Origin: Strigamia acuminata
Lineage: Eukaryota; Arthropoda; Chilopoda; Geophilomorpha; Linotaeniidae
Length of the DNA stretch: 64,000 nucleotides
Reading direction: 5' to 3'
NCBI GenBank assembly: GCA_949358305.1
Contig: OX442322.1
Span: 9,050,001 to 9,114,000, forward strand
Shown: positions 34,601 to 45,600 of the stretch, piece after piece
Position numbering within the stretch: the stretch's first letter is position 1
Layout: every line of letters begins with the position of its first letter
Made by a program: the position numbers and the translations under genes
Notes under the pieces: generated by a model
Told to the model about the DNA's origin: nothing
Databases searched by the model: none
What the model saw: the letters and a program-made list of their open reading frames with translations, nothing else

Positions 34601-36195
34601 TTAAACCTTAGTAGAAGCCTTCAATGTAAGTTTTAGCAACATCTAAGCAATGATTTGCGAGAATAGACTTTTGATCTCATCACAGTTGACTTAGCACAAA
34701 CACCACAAGACCAATGTCTCTGAATGTTCAGAAATAGTGTTTAAACCTTAGTAGAAGGCTCCAATGTAAGTTTTAGCAACATCCAAGCAATGATTTGGGA
34801 GAATAGACTTTTGATCTCATCACAGTTGACTTAGCACAAACACCACAAGACCAATGTCTCTGAATGTTCAGAAATAGTGTTTAAACCTTAGTAGAAGGCT
34901 CCAATGTAAGTTTTAGAAACATCCAAGCAATGATTTGGGAGAATAGACTTTTGATCTCATCACAGTTGACTTAGCACAAACACCACAAGACCAATGTCTC
35001 TGAATGTTCAGAAATAGTGTTTAAACCTTAGTAGAAGGCTCCAATGTAAGTTTTAGCAACATCCAAGCAATAATTTGGGAGAATAGACTTTTGATCTCAT
35101 CACAGTTGACTTAGCACAAACACCACAAGACCAATGTCTCTGAATGTTCAGAAATAGTGTTTAAACCTTAGTAGAAGGCTCCAATGTAAGTTTTAGAAAC
35201 ATCCAAGCAATGATTTGAGAGAATAGACTTTTGATCTCATCACAGTTGACTTAGCACAAACACCACAAGTCCAATGTCTCTGAATGTTCAGAAATAGTGT
35301 TTAAACCTTAGTAGAAGCCTTCAATGTAAGTTTTAGCAACATCCAAGCAATAAATTTTAAAAAAAAAATTTTGAGCTTATTTCACATTGCAGTTGACTTA
35401 GCACAAAGACCACAAGATCAATGTCTCTGAATGTTCAGAAATAGTGTTTAAACCTTAGTAGAAGGCTCCAATGTAAGTTTTAGCAACATCCAAGCAATGA
35501 TTTAGGAGAATAGACTTTTGATCTCATCACAGTTGACTTAGCACAAACACCACAAGTCCAATGTCTCTGAATGTTCAGAAATAGTGTTTAAACCTTAGTA
35601 GAAGCCTTCAATGTAAGTTTTAGCAACATCCAAGCAATGATTTGGGAGAATAGACTTTTGATCTCATCACAGTTGACTTAGCACAAACACCACAAGACCA
35701 ATGTCTCTGAATGTTCAGAAATAGTGTTTAAACCTTAGTAGAAGGCTCCAATGTAAGTTTTAGCAACATCCAAGCAATGATTTGGGAGAATAGACTTTTG
35801 ATCTCATCACAGTTGACTTAGCACAAACACCAGAAGACCAATGTCTCTGAATGTTCAGAAATAGTGTTTAAACCTTAGTAGAAGCCTTCAATGTAAGTTT
35901 TAGCAACATCCAAGCAATGATTTGGGAGAATAGACTTTTGATCTCATCACAGTTGACTTAGCACAAACACCACAAGACCAATGTCTCTGAATGTTCAGAA
36001 ATAGTGTTTAAACCTTAGTAGAAGGCTCCAATGTAAGTTTTAGCAACATCCAAGCAATGATTTGGGAGAATAGACTTTTGATCTCATCACAGTTGACTTA
36101 GCACAAACACCAGAAGACCAATGTCTCTGAATGTTCAGAAATAGTGTTTAAACCTTAGTAGAAGGCTCCAATGTAAGTTTTAGAAACATCCAAGC
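31645..36195. repeat. Satellite array, 140-bp units with 147-bp variants
   Basis: Counting from CCTTAGTAGAAG there are 32 full units and a 43-bp partial. Twenty-eight are 140 bp and four (at 31925, 33052, 33479 and 35306) are 147 bp, replacing the TGATTTGGGAGAATAGAC part with an A/T-rich block and TGAGCTTATTTCACATTGCAG. Other recurrent variants (AGAAACATCC or AGCAACATCC, GGCTCC or GCCTTC, CACAAG or CAGAAG) alternate in patterns that suggest higher-order repeats. No open frame of note. Element F ends at its left edge and element G starts at its right edge, so the native array is longer than what is seen here. Confidence 0.97.
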
Positions 36196-37526
36196 TGTTG
36201 CTAGCAGCATTAGCAACAGAGAGTGTTGTTGTAGCGGATAAAACTTCCAATCTCTCTGTAAAAAGTAAAAGTTAAGTTTTTAAATAATTAACTACGCAAG
36301 GTATCAACTAGTTTAGCTTATCTGATCGAATTCCTTTCCGAATTATCATTTTCTCGTCATCTTGGCGTTTTCTTCCACTTCCAGTCCGGTTGTGTGATGA
36401 GTCTGAGGCCTTTTTTCTTATACAGGTTACTGAAAAAGGTGCATTTTCGTTAGTAAAACTGAGGAGGCTTATTTGCAAGTAGCAGATAGGTTTTTCTTAC
36501 CTGTTAAGATCGTTTTCCGTGTCTTGAAGCTGTCGTTTTGTTTCGTTGTGTCCAAATCGATCGGCGCGCGCATTTGGCAAGCTCGCCTCGGATGGTTGCA
36601 TGGGGCCGACGATTCCCTGTAGGAAAAAATATAGGTTTTTAATATTTGTCTTGTTATTTATAGTTTGCACTTTAAATACTCATCTGACGGTCGTTTCCTT
36701 CTCGTGTTTGCATGTTCGCGGGTGTCGAGTCAGTCTGGCTGGCTGGCGCTCGTCTGTATCTCGAAGCGGTTCTCGTGGTTTTTGCTGGAACGACACATTG
36801 CTGATTATGTCGTGGGAACTTTGATCATGCATTAGAATAAATATTTCTTACCGTCATAAGTACCGGGGAATGAGTCCTGAGCCGTGAGAAGCTTCGTTTG
36901 GCCTCGTGGAGAGTTGGAGGCGATCCGGGTCCGCCATCTTGGTTTGCTCGAACCTGCTCTCGCCTGTCATTTGTGGTAATTAAATTTGTTGTTCCGGTAT
37001 TTAGAATACTCTGTAGATTAATTAGTGCTCTAATTATTAGCAATTATTCCCGTTATGCATTACCTTCTAAGTGGTTCCGCAGATTTCTTGGTACATTCTC
37101 ATCTCTGCTTGCTTTGGCCTTGGCGGCCATTGTCTCTGCTTTTCGTTCTTGTTGTCTTCGGGTTTTCTCAACACCCGCTTCTTACGCTCCAACGCGGTTT
37201 TCGGAATGATTTGTCCCGGTTTCTTTAATGTTTTGCCTAATAAACGTTATTCTTGGTCAATGCATTGAAATTGGGAGGTTTGTAGAAGTTAACGTTGCCC
37301 TGGCGTTCTTATCCGAGTTCGTTAACCGAATTGGAACACTTTGCCCCGGGTTTTAGCGTTACCGACCCGGCCTAATGTTCGTTCTCTCGTATTTCGACAT
37401 TCTTTACCACCAGTCTTAGAATTAAGTAGGGATTTAGTAACTTTATTTGTTTCTGTAAGCTTTAATGTATAAATCTTTAAATATAAGCGTTGTTTGAGCT
37501 GTTTAAATAACGAAATCTTTGTAACA
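36196..37526 (+). repeat. 5' LTR of element G
   Basis: Begins at the satellite edge with TGTTGCTA...TAGCAACA, the terminal palindrome typical of the LTRs here, and ends TTTGTAACA, followed 14 bases later by a primer-like TGGTGGCACC. Length would be 1331 bp. There is no second copy in the window, so the call rests on the termini, the primer motif and the abrupt junction with the satellite. A YY1-like CCGCCATCTTGG lies at 36931-36942. Confidence 0.65.
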
Positions 37527-37540
37527 CTGTACTGTAGCCT

Positions 37541-37550
37541 TGGTGGCACC
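37541..37550 (+). other. Primer-binding site of element G, cut by element E
   Basis: TGGTGGCACC, 14 bases after the LTR end, the usual spacing here. Element E begins at the next base, so only the start of the site is visible and the rest of G lies beyond E, outside the window. Confidence 0.45.
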
Positions 37551-37631
37551 TGTTTCTAGCAATGCTTTGTGGCCGTGTGGCACTCTAGAAGACAACAGAA
37601 AAAGCTTATAACAAATAAACCTACTTACTAG
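37551..37631 (-). repeat. 3' LTR of element E, fragment 1
   Basis: 81 bp resembling the end of the D LTR, with substitutions. It ends in CTAG (37628-37631), the target duplication of D; the LTR continues at 52834, over 15 kb away. Confidence 0.8.
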
Positions 37632-38404
37632 TGTTTCTAGCAGTGCTTGAAGACCGTGTTGCACTCTAGAAGACATTAGAAAATGGTTAAAATAAATAAC
37701 CCTATTTACCAGAACTTGTGAAGAATCCCAAAGAAGAAAGTCCATTACAGGAAAAACCTTGATGTGAAACCTGTAAAGTGAGCTGCTGAACATGTTGGGA
37801 TAATTCAATACTATTGTGCTCAAGTTAGCACACAAAAACGAATTTATTGTAAAGTTAAAATCTATCAAAACATTACATGAAAAAAGAGGAGAAAATTAAC
37901 AAACTTAGGACTAGAAAAACTATATAACAAGTCAGTGTAGTTGCTGCGCAACCTACAACAATTAGAGCAGCGGCTCTTAGCAACGAGTGGCAACAATCGC
38001 TCGCAAGAGGCGAATTGTCCCTCTAGTGACAAAATGATAAAGCGTATACAAGAAAATACACAGTTTCGAGTATAAAATCATTACAAAAGGCACAAAACCG
38101 TAATAAATTAAGACAAAGTGTTTCAAATAAATGAACTAACTTAGGAACTAACAGCAGCGACTCTTTGGACGAATCCAAGCAGTCAAACTCCAAAGAATCA
38201 AAGAAAAGATACAAGATTACCTTAAGAAAGACAGCTTAAATCAGGTAATTCACCACTCCTACTTCACAAACTACACGAAATTCATTTAGCATTTAGCCAA
38301 AACTTAAGCTGCACTATTAACTAAACACAAACTTAAATAATTGATCAATTAAAGCAAATCCGCTATTGCGATAGCAAAAATCCATGTTGCACGTGCTCGC
38401 AACA
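37632..38404 (-). repeat. 3' LTR of element D
   Basis: 773 bp, paired with 52057-52829. On the minus strand it begins with arms TGTTGC/GCAACA and ends GCTAGAAACA. Confidence 0.93.
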
Positions 38405-40305
38405 GCGTTGCCGGCCAAAGAAGAAGGGAAGGCAAGGCAGAAAACCGTTGAAGGAATTCCCCATCAAAACCAAGAGCACAGGAAGAAAAAGTACCTAACC
38501 AAACTCGACTTTGTGAAAGTCGCGAAGGCAAAACCATAAACACGAAGGCAACAAGCTGGTACCTAAACATCCGGGACCTCTAGGCGCTTCCTAGAGTCAT
38601 GGGCGTCAAAGTCGGATCGCGGCCCATAAAACACCGGAGAGACGAAAGAAAAGAGAAGTTGCGTTGCGGCGCACTTCCTTATCAACAACCAATAAAGACT
38701 AAAAGAAACTTAGAACACGAGAGAAGAAAGAGAAGGGTCATGCCACGATGACCTAGTCCAGACACTAAGGGGCTACGGCGTCGCCAATAAACACGTGGCG
38801 CACACGCAGAAAACCTTTAGAAAATCCGACTGAACGGGTTTTCTAACTAAAACGACGTGAGAACATTGCGGGAGCTTGTCCGAAAGCTCAGTCTGTCAAC
38901 TCGTAGACAGACGCTTAAACTAATGGAAACTAGAAGCAGGAAAACGAGAATCCTCGTCAAAGAGGAAGGGGTGCTGGTCAATAACACTTGCCTGACCACA
39001 CACCAAGGTTCAAAGTCTCAGAACCGAGAACTAAACGTCGTCGAGGAAGGAAAACTGTCACAAAAACTCTTGACCGAGCATGGCCTCGCAAGGAACATGA
39101 CATACATGAAGACCAGAAGAAACTGGGAACGTGAAAGAAAACTAACTTGATAAACGGCAGGCTTCACCGCCTCGTTGACCTCGAGCCCGCGCTCAAGTGG
39201 CCACGTACCACGGAAACCTCCGCCCGCACGAAAACACGAGCCGCGAACTCAAACTTATTAAACTATTAAAGACGACCTTTTTCTAGAAAACAAGAAAAAT
39301 GCAAACTAAGGGAATGAATGCGTTGACCCAAACCTATCGTCTGACAACCACCCAGCATTCGTACGAAGAACTAGAAAATGCCGTCAAGACCTAGGCACCA
39401 CTCTTTCGCAAAGAGTGACCAACTAACAACTTACCCAAAGCCATGACCACCTAGCTAACATGATCACGCCAGAAGGAGGAAAAAGAGAACAAGAAGGCAT
39501 GAAGCTCAGGCAATGCGAACCATTCGCAGCAACTGCCACGCAAAGGCGTTGACCGCACCCTGACTCGACATGAACCCACGAAACCGCTAAGAGCGAAGAA
39601 TAACGAAAAAAGGAAAAGACTTAGTCAGGTGACTGAGCAAGCCAACTGCGACCTCTTGTCCACAGCGACAAGGAAACACGCGCACGCTGACCCATCGACC
39701 ACAACTTTATCTAACTAACAAGAGAAGAAACGGTTCAATTATCTAAAAAAAAAACGAGCACGTTCCGTGCAAATAAATACCGGCAAAAACGTCAATATTA
39801 TCACTAAAGCTATTGGCCAAGTATGGCCTCACAAAGGAAACTAACAAACTGGAACTGTGAAAACCAGCAGGAATTCCAAAACACTAAACTTTCTGCTTTT
39901 TTTTTTTTTTTCGAAGAGGGAAAAAGTCCGTACCCAAATAATCAATCCATTTCCTCCCCACAAGAAAAGAAAGGAAAGGGACCTGCTTCTTTTTGAAGAT
40001 CAACAGGTGTCAAACGATACGGAAAAACGTTGGAAGCAGTGCAACTGCAACCAAATGAAGCGAAGCTACACTTCCTGCACGAAAACTAATCACGTTGTTG
40101 AAAAGAAATTAAAACCGGTGGCTTTCCTTCAGCCGAGCTGCGCTTTACGAATGCGCCTTGAACAAAGAGGTACCCGATGGACATCGCATCCGCCCCCGGG
40201 CCACCGTGTAGCCTGTTGTGAGCAGACTACCACGAAGACTGAAACTTCTTTAACCGAAGGGGAAATAAAAACTAGATCTAGTTAAAACCCCATGCTCCAA
40301 TAAGG
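38405..40305 (-). other. Element D internal region, 3' part
   Basis: Aligns with E at 53514-54619 plus 61213-61845. The plus strand is A/C-rich, so the sense strand is G/T-rich. Frames such as 39857-40285 lie antisense to the element and are shorter in E. No supported gene. The first 35 bases read on the minus strand as a pyrimidine tract followed by GGCCGGCAACGC before the LTR. The last four bases, AAGG, are the A+ target duplication. Confidence 0.75.
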
Positions 40306-41774
40306 TGTTGCAAACAACGTGGAATAATTTAGAAACTACTTTTATTGCCAATTTGTGTCTGAATAAATGTTTCCAAAGTGTGTTTTATTTTGCATAACAT
40401 TTCAGTTTTTATTTACAGGATTTTTGCATTATTAAAATGTTTTTAGTGCTTTCAGATACTGATGTTTGATGAAATGTGATATTCCATTGTTTATTGCATT
40501 TATTTCTAGTGTTTATTGCGTGATTTTGTGTTACTTTATTCATTTTCTATCAATTTGTGTGATTTCGGGTGAAATTTGGTGCATTTGTTGTTAAACAGTT
40601 CACTAGTGTTATCGACGTGACGTCATATTTCAAGTTCTAGTTCGGTTTTTGTTCAAACTTCTAACCTTCCGTTTGGACGGAATTTTGATGGTTAGAATTG
40701 TTTTTGACATTGTTTTAGACTAATTTGGGGGTGATCTGTTGATTCGTGCACTCTAATTTCGTCCCGGAACAGCCGTTTTTCTGCTACGAGCGATCGTGAC
40801 GGACCCCGCATGTGCGTTGCCGTCCAAGATCGTTTCGTTCGGTTTGCGGTTGATTTCAAGTGTTCTTTCATTAAAACGTGTCTTGTTTGCGGGAAATTAC
40901 ATTTCCTGAACTTATTTACTTATTCCAAAGTGTTTACATAAGTTATTTCTTGTGTTGAAATTCAAACCTTGTGTTTTGCCGCCAATGTAGAGTTTACCGG
41001 ACGCCATGTTGGATTTTGTCGATGATTTGTAAATCTTTCATGTCGTTTTGTTTTTATATCTCAATTGGTGTTTGTACTATTTAGTTTTAGTGTATTTCAA
41101 TGCAAAATCTTTACTTATTTGGTTTTGTGTGTGACTTTGAATTCAAACTTGATGATTATGTCATTTTGCTTGTCTTTGATTGGTTAGGCCCAATTGTCTG
41201 CCTAGCGATCACTGTTTTCGCTGTTTTCTCATTGTTTTGATTAACGAATCTTGTTGTTACGATAGACTTTATTATTCCTGAGTTTTTTGTGCTCATTTTG
41301 AGTTATTACACATTATTTTTAGTACATTTCTCGTAATTTGTTGTCTTTGCTTGAAATTGCATTTCCTCCGTTTCCATGTCAACGGAGTATTTCTTTATTG
41401 TAATTTGCCAACAATTGGTTTGGCGTGTGCCATCCTATTATAATGTGTAATTATTGAGTTGCCATTTTATATTTGATTAAAATAGTCGTGTTAATGTTAA
41501 CTCTTGTATTTTCTGCTTTTGACCCATTTCCAATGTGTCCTGAGTAGAGAACCATTTTTCCCAGACTGGCCAATGGATCAGCAAGCACTTGGATACCATG
41601 CAAAAGTGTTTCCAACAGTTAAACCTTCATGTAACAGGAGATTTTGAGGCGAATCAAGTGCATTTCCACACGGTACACGTACGAATTTCACTATACGATC
41701 GTTTGAGTTTGTTGGCGGGAGTTTCGAATCGCCACATCTCAGTTCTTCTCTGTTCCTGTTGACTGACCGCAACA
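40306..41774 (+). repeat. 5' LTR of A+
   Basis: 1469 bp, TGTTGCAAACAACG at the start and CCGCAACA at the end. Contains a YY1-like CGCCATGTTGG near 41002-41012, ATTAAA at 41476-41481 and TGAGTAGAGA at 41541-41550. Confidence 0.96.
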
Positions 41775-41789
41775 TCGAATAAGAATTTT

Positions 41790-41803
41790 TGGTGCACGTG
41801 ACC
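41790..41803 (+). other. Primer-binding site of A+
   Basis: TGGTGCACGTGACC. Compared with A- (TGGTGCCGTGACC) it has one inserted A, and a further inserted T lies just downstream. These departures from the tRNA-like sequence could reduce priming in this copy. Confidence 0.6.
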
Positions 41804-42245
41804 ATGGATTTCGTCTGCTTCTTGTGGGTTTTTTCCGGTTCATCATTTGATACGTTCAACCGTGCGTCTGGTGCGATTGACGGAAATTACGTCCGTGAGT
41901 CGTCGTCTGCTAGAATGGTCGTCGTTCAACGTGGCAACAGCCACAACGGGGATTTATTTGGCGTCGATCACGAACATTTCTGTGCAAGCAACGAGATTCT
42001 TCGGTCGACATCTTGGATTACACAACGCGCTGTGCTGGAAAGCCGATTTGCCCCTGAAATAATTGCTTATTCTTGTGTTTTGCATTCAGTGCTTGTATTT
42101 CTAAGATTTTGGTTGCATGAGGGTATTGTATTGGGTATTTCAAAGCTGTTTTTGCTTTTTCCTAAGCTAGTTTTGAGGGAAAATTCACTGAAAGTGTATT
42201 TTATTGTGAATTTTTCAAGTGCTTTCTTGATTTTTGTGCATGCAT

Positions 42246-42273
42246 CTCCATATAACTGGCTTAACCAGGGGAG
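42246..42273 (+). ncRNA. Leader hairpin of A+
   Basis: Outer arms CTCC/GGAG, inner arms CTGG/CCAG, ATATAA between the 5' arms, loop CTTAA. Element F (475-502) has inner arms CTGC/GCAG at the same spacing. The surrounding sequence is otherwise poorly conserved between A and F. Confidence 0.55.
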
Positions 42274-42684
42274 ATTTAGATTTTTTGGAGTTAGAAACTG
42301 TTCAGTCTCTCATTGCAAGAGCTGTCAGTTATTCTCGTGAATCTGATAGTGATTTTCTGGCTAGATTCGTTCCGTACGAACAGCAGAAATAATTCAAACT
42401 TGTGTAGGACTTTTTGAGTCACGTTTTTAATACGTGATCAAGGTCGCTCGTTTGTTTTAGCATCCTTGATTGCTAAAACACTCGATATTCTTGTGCATTT
42501 TCAAGGTTTTTTGTCGTTTGGGCAAGAAAACTTTGAAAAATTCTGTTCTTTTAAAGTAAATGATTGTGAATTTTATTCTTTTCAAGTGTAAAGTTTATAA
42601 TTTATTCCTTTTAAGTTTAAAGCGAAGTGTTTTGTTGTTCAAAATATTATCTTCTGTTTCATAATTTACAGCCGTGAATTTGAG

Positions 42685-45600
42685 ATGGAGAGAGATAGAG
42701 ATACAGAAACTTCCGAACGCGATTTACTCACTGTGGAGCAAATTGAAATACTAGAGACCAGGTGGGAAGCACAACTTTCATCTCTCAACGACTTGCTGTC
42801 TTTGTCGGAGAAGACGAGCGATCCAGGAGAGTTAGAAGCGCTTCTGCTTACTGCAAATCTGAAAGAGACACGCGTTGTAAATGGCCTGAACGAGCTTCAA
42901 GTCTACTGTGAGCACGCGTTTTACCTTGAGAGTGTCGAGAAACTGGAATCATCACAAACGAGAGTGGAACTTCTCCGAAGAAGGTGGGAGGTTTCAAAGC
43001 GGTCTCTTCCAACCCTTGGAGGAAGACTCAACATGTCTACAGTTTCCGGTGCAAATACATCCTTGAATACTTCGACTTCTTTCCGCAAGAATTCCAAGTT
43101 GCCCAAACTTGAATCTGTAAAGTTTGACGGGGAGATAATCAAATACAAGACGTTTAAGAGCAACTTTGAAACTTCTGTTCATAATGACCCAGATCTGAGC
43201 AGTGTTGAAAAGTTGCAATACCTTCAAACTATGTGTACAGGTGAGGCTGCGGCTTTGATTTCCACCTTTCCTTTGATCGAGGAATCCTATGACTTGGCAC
43301 GGGAAGAACTTGATCGTAACTATGGCGATGAGGATGCGCAACAGACGGCTCTCATCCAATCCATTCGAGACTTGAAGACTGTTTCAAGCATATACCCGAC
43401 AAAGGTGTTGAAAGCAAATTTGACGAAAATTTCTTCAACAATACGACTTCTTGAGCAACTGAAGATTCCTGTACGGACATCTGGTGCATTTCTGATGCCG
43501 GACATTCTTAGCAAGTTTCCTGCTCCAATGACTTTGCGTTTTTACCAAGTCCATGGACTGTCTTGCAAGAACATTTTGACTTTGCTTGACTTTTTTCAAA
43601 AGGAAGTAGCTATGGCAGAACGCACTGAAGCTGTTTCTCCATCTGAAAAAGCAAAGAAGGAAAAGTCTGAAGTTGAAAAGGCTAAAGTTAAAGGATCCAT
43701 GACGACTTGCACCGCGACGCAAGACTCAAAATCGTCTTCAAGCTCCAAAGTGAAGACAGAGTCGAGACAAGAGAACAAGTCTGCGAATTCCAAGGCACTC
43801 AAGTGCATTTTTTGTCAAGAAGACCATTTGAGCGGTTCTTGCAAAAAGGAGTTCGAAATCAATGCAAAGATTGAATTGATAAAGAAAAACAGACTTTGCT
43901 TTAATTGTTTTCGAACAGGTCATCGCGTTGGTGACTGCAAAGTGAAGTTTTCCTGCAAGCATTGTGGCGGAAGACATCATTCAACCATTTGTAAGAAGTC
44001 TGAGGTGAACAATTCTCCAAGTCCGACAGAGAAACCCAAGGAGTCGCAAGTGACCACACACGTCTCGTGCGCGATATCCACTTCTCTTCAACTTATGATT
44101 TTTGTTGCTGACCTCAAAACCAAATCTGGAGGTTCACACCACATCAGAGGCATGATTGACCCGGGTAGCCATCGGTCATTCATTACAACTGAACTGGTGA
44201 ACCGACTAAAACTGAAGAAGTGCGGCAGTATTTCTGCGACCACACAACGGTTCAACGATTCTATGCCTGCTGCCACTGATTACGACGTATACAACGTTAC
44301 TCTTCAAAGCAAGAATGACGCACAAAACTTCAAATTATCAATGCTTTCAGTGGAAAATTTGCCGAAAGTGCAGGGCATTTTGAATGCATCGGTAATAGAA
44401 AAGGTGAAGAAGCTGAATCTTGAACTTGCCGAAGATCTGCCAGCCAAGACATCTCAAATAGACATTCTTTTGGGAGTTGATGCCTGGTGGAAAGTCATTA
44501 AAGATGGCAAAAAGAAAATCAACGACGATCTTGGACTCATAAATACGTTATTTGGATGGGTGCTTATCGGAGCAGCCGGAAATACGGATTTATTCGAAGA
44601 TGAAGCTGATTTGACTTCATGTTGTAATACTTGCAACATAGAAATCCATGAACAATTGGACAAACTTTGGAATTTAGAGGCAATTGGGATTAATGCTGGT
44701 GAAAAAGAATCCGATTTCACAAGAGATCGATTTGAAGCCACGACAAAACGTCTCGATGACGGAAGATACGAGGTGATGCTGCCTTTTAATGGACAAGAAA
44801 CTGACTTGGACTCAAACTGGGAGCTCGCACTTAACCAATTAGCCAACACATTGAAGAGAATCGACTCAAATGACGATTATAAGAAGCGATATGACGACTC
44901 AATGTGGCAATACATTGAAGAAAACCACGCTGAGGAAGTTCCAACTGAAGAACGGTTCCTAAAGAAAGGGACATATAACATTCCACATCATCCAGTGATC
45001 AAAGAGGACCGGGAAACAACGAAATTCAGAGTCGTATTCAATGCGTCGTCTGCGAAAAAAGGAAAACGATCATTAAATGACTGCCTTTTTCCTGGACCAT
45101 CTTTGAATCCAGATTTGATATTGGTGATGGTCAGATTCAGATTGTATTGCATTCCAATCATTGCTGACATTAAACAAGCATTCCTCCAAGTAATGATAAA
45201 CCCCACACATAGGAACTTTCTGCGTTTTTTGTGGGTTTCGAAGCAATATTTCAAGAACCCCTATTCGTGGAGAAATTTGTGGAATAATATTATGATTTTG
45301 AGGATGATAGTCGTACCATTTGGAGTTATTTCCTCTCCTTTTCTCCTGTGCGCAACAATTCGGAAACAAGCTGATCAATACAAAGAGACACATCCGAAAG
45401 AAGTTGATGCACTGGACGCCGGGATATACATGGATGATTTAACTTCTGTAGGTGATCACACGACAGACACAACAAAACATTGTGAAGAATTAAAAATGAT
45501 TTTAGATGACGGGAAACTCCCACTTGTTAAATGGGCAACAGCCAATGAAAAGGTTTTCAATGACATCAAAGAAAAGGGATTTCACATGAGAAGTGACGAA

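Larger units (their letters stand above)
41775..42684 (+). other. 5' leader of A+
   Basis: Contains the primer site (41790-41803), the ACACAACGCGC block (about 42020-42032) and the hairpin at 42246-42273. An open frame of 183 codons at 41789-42340 starts inside the primer site. Its C-terminal 172 residues are the same in A-, but the DNA is almost identical too, so coding is unproven. Confidence 0.7.

Noticed and set aside
31645-36195. CRISPR-like array
   Set aside because: Units are contiguous 140-147 bp repeats without unique spacers, in an animal genome; this is a satellite.
39857-40285. 142-codon plus-strand frame in D
   Set aside because: It is antisense to the element and its counterpart in E is shorter with a different end.
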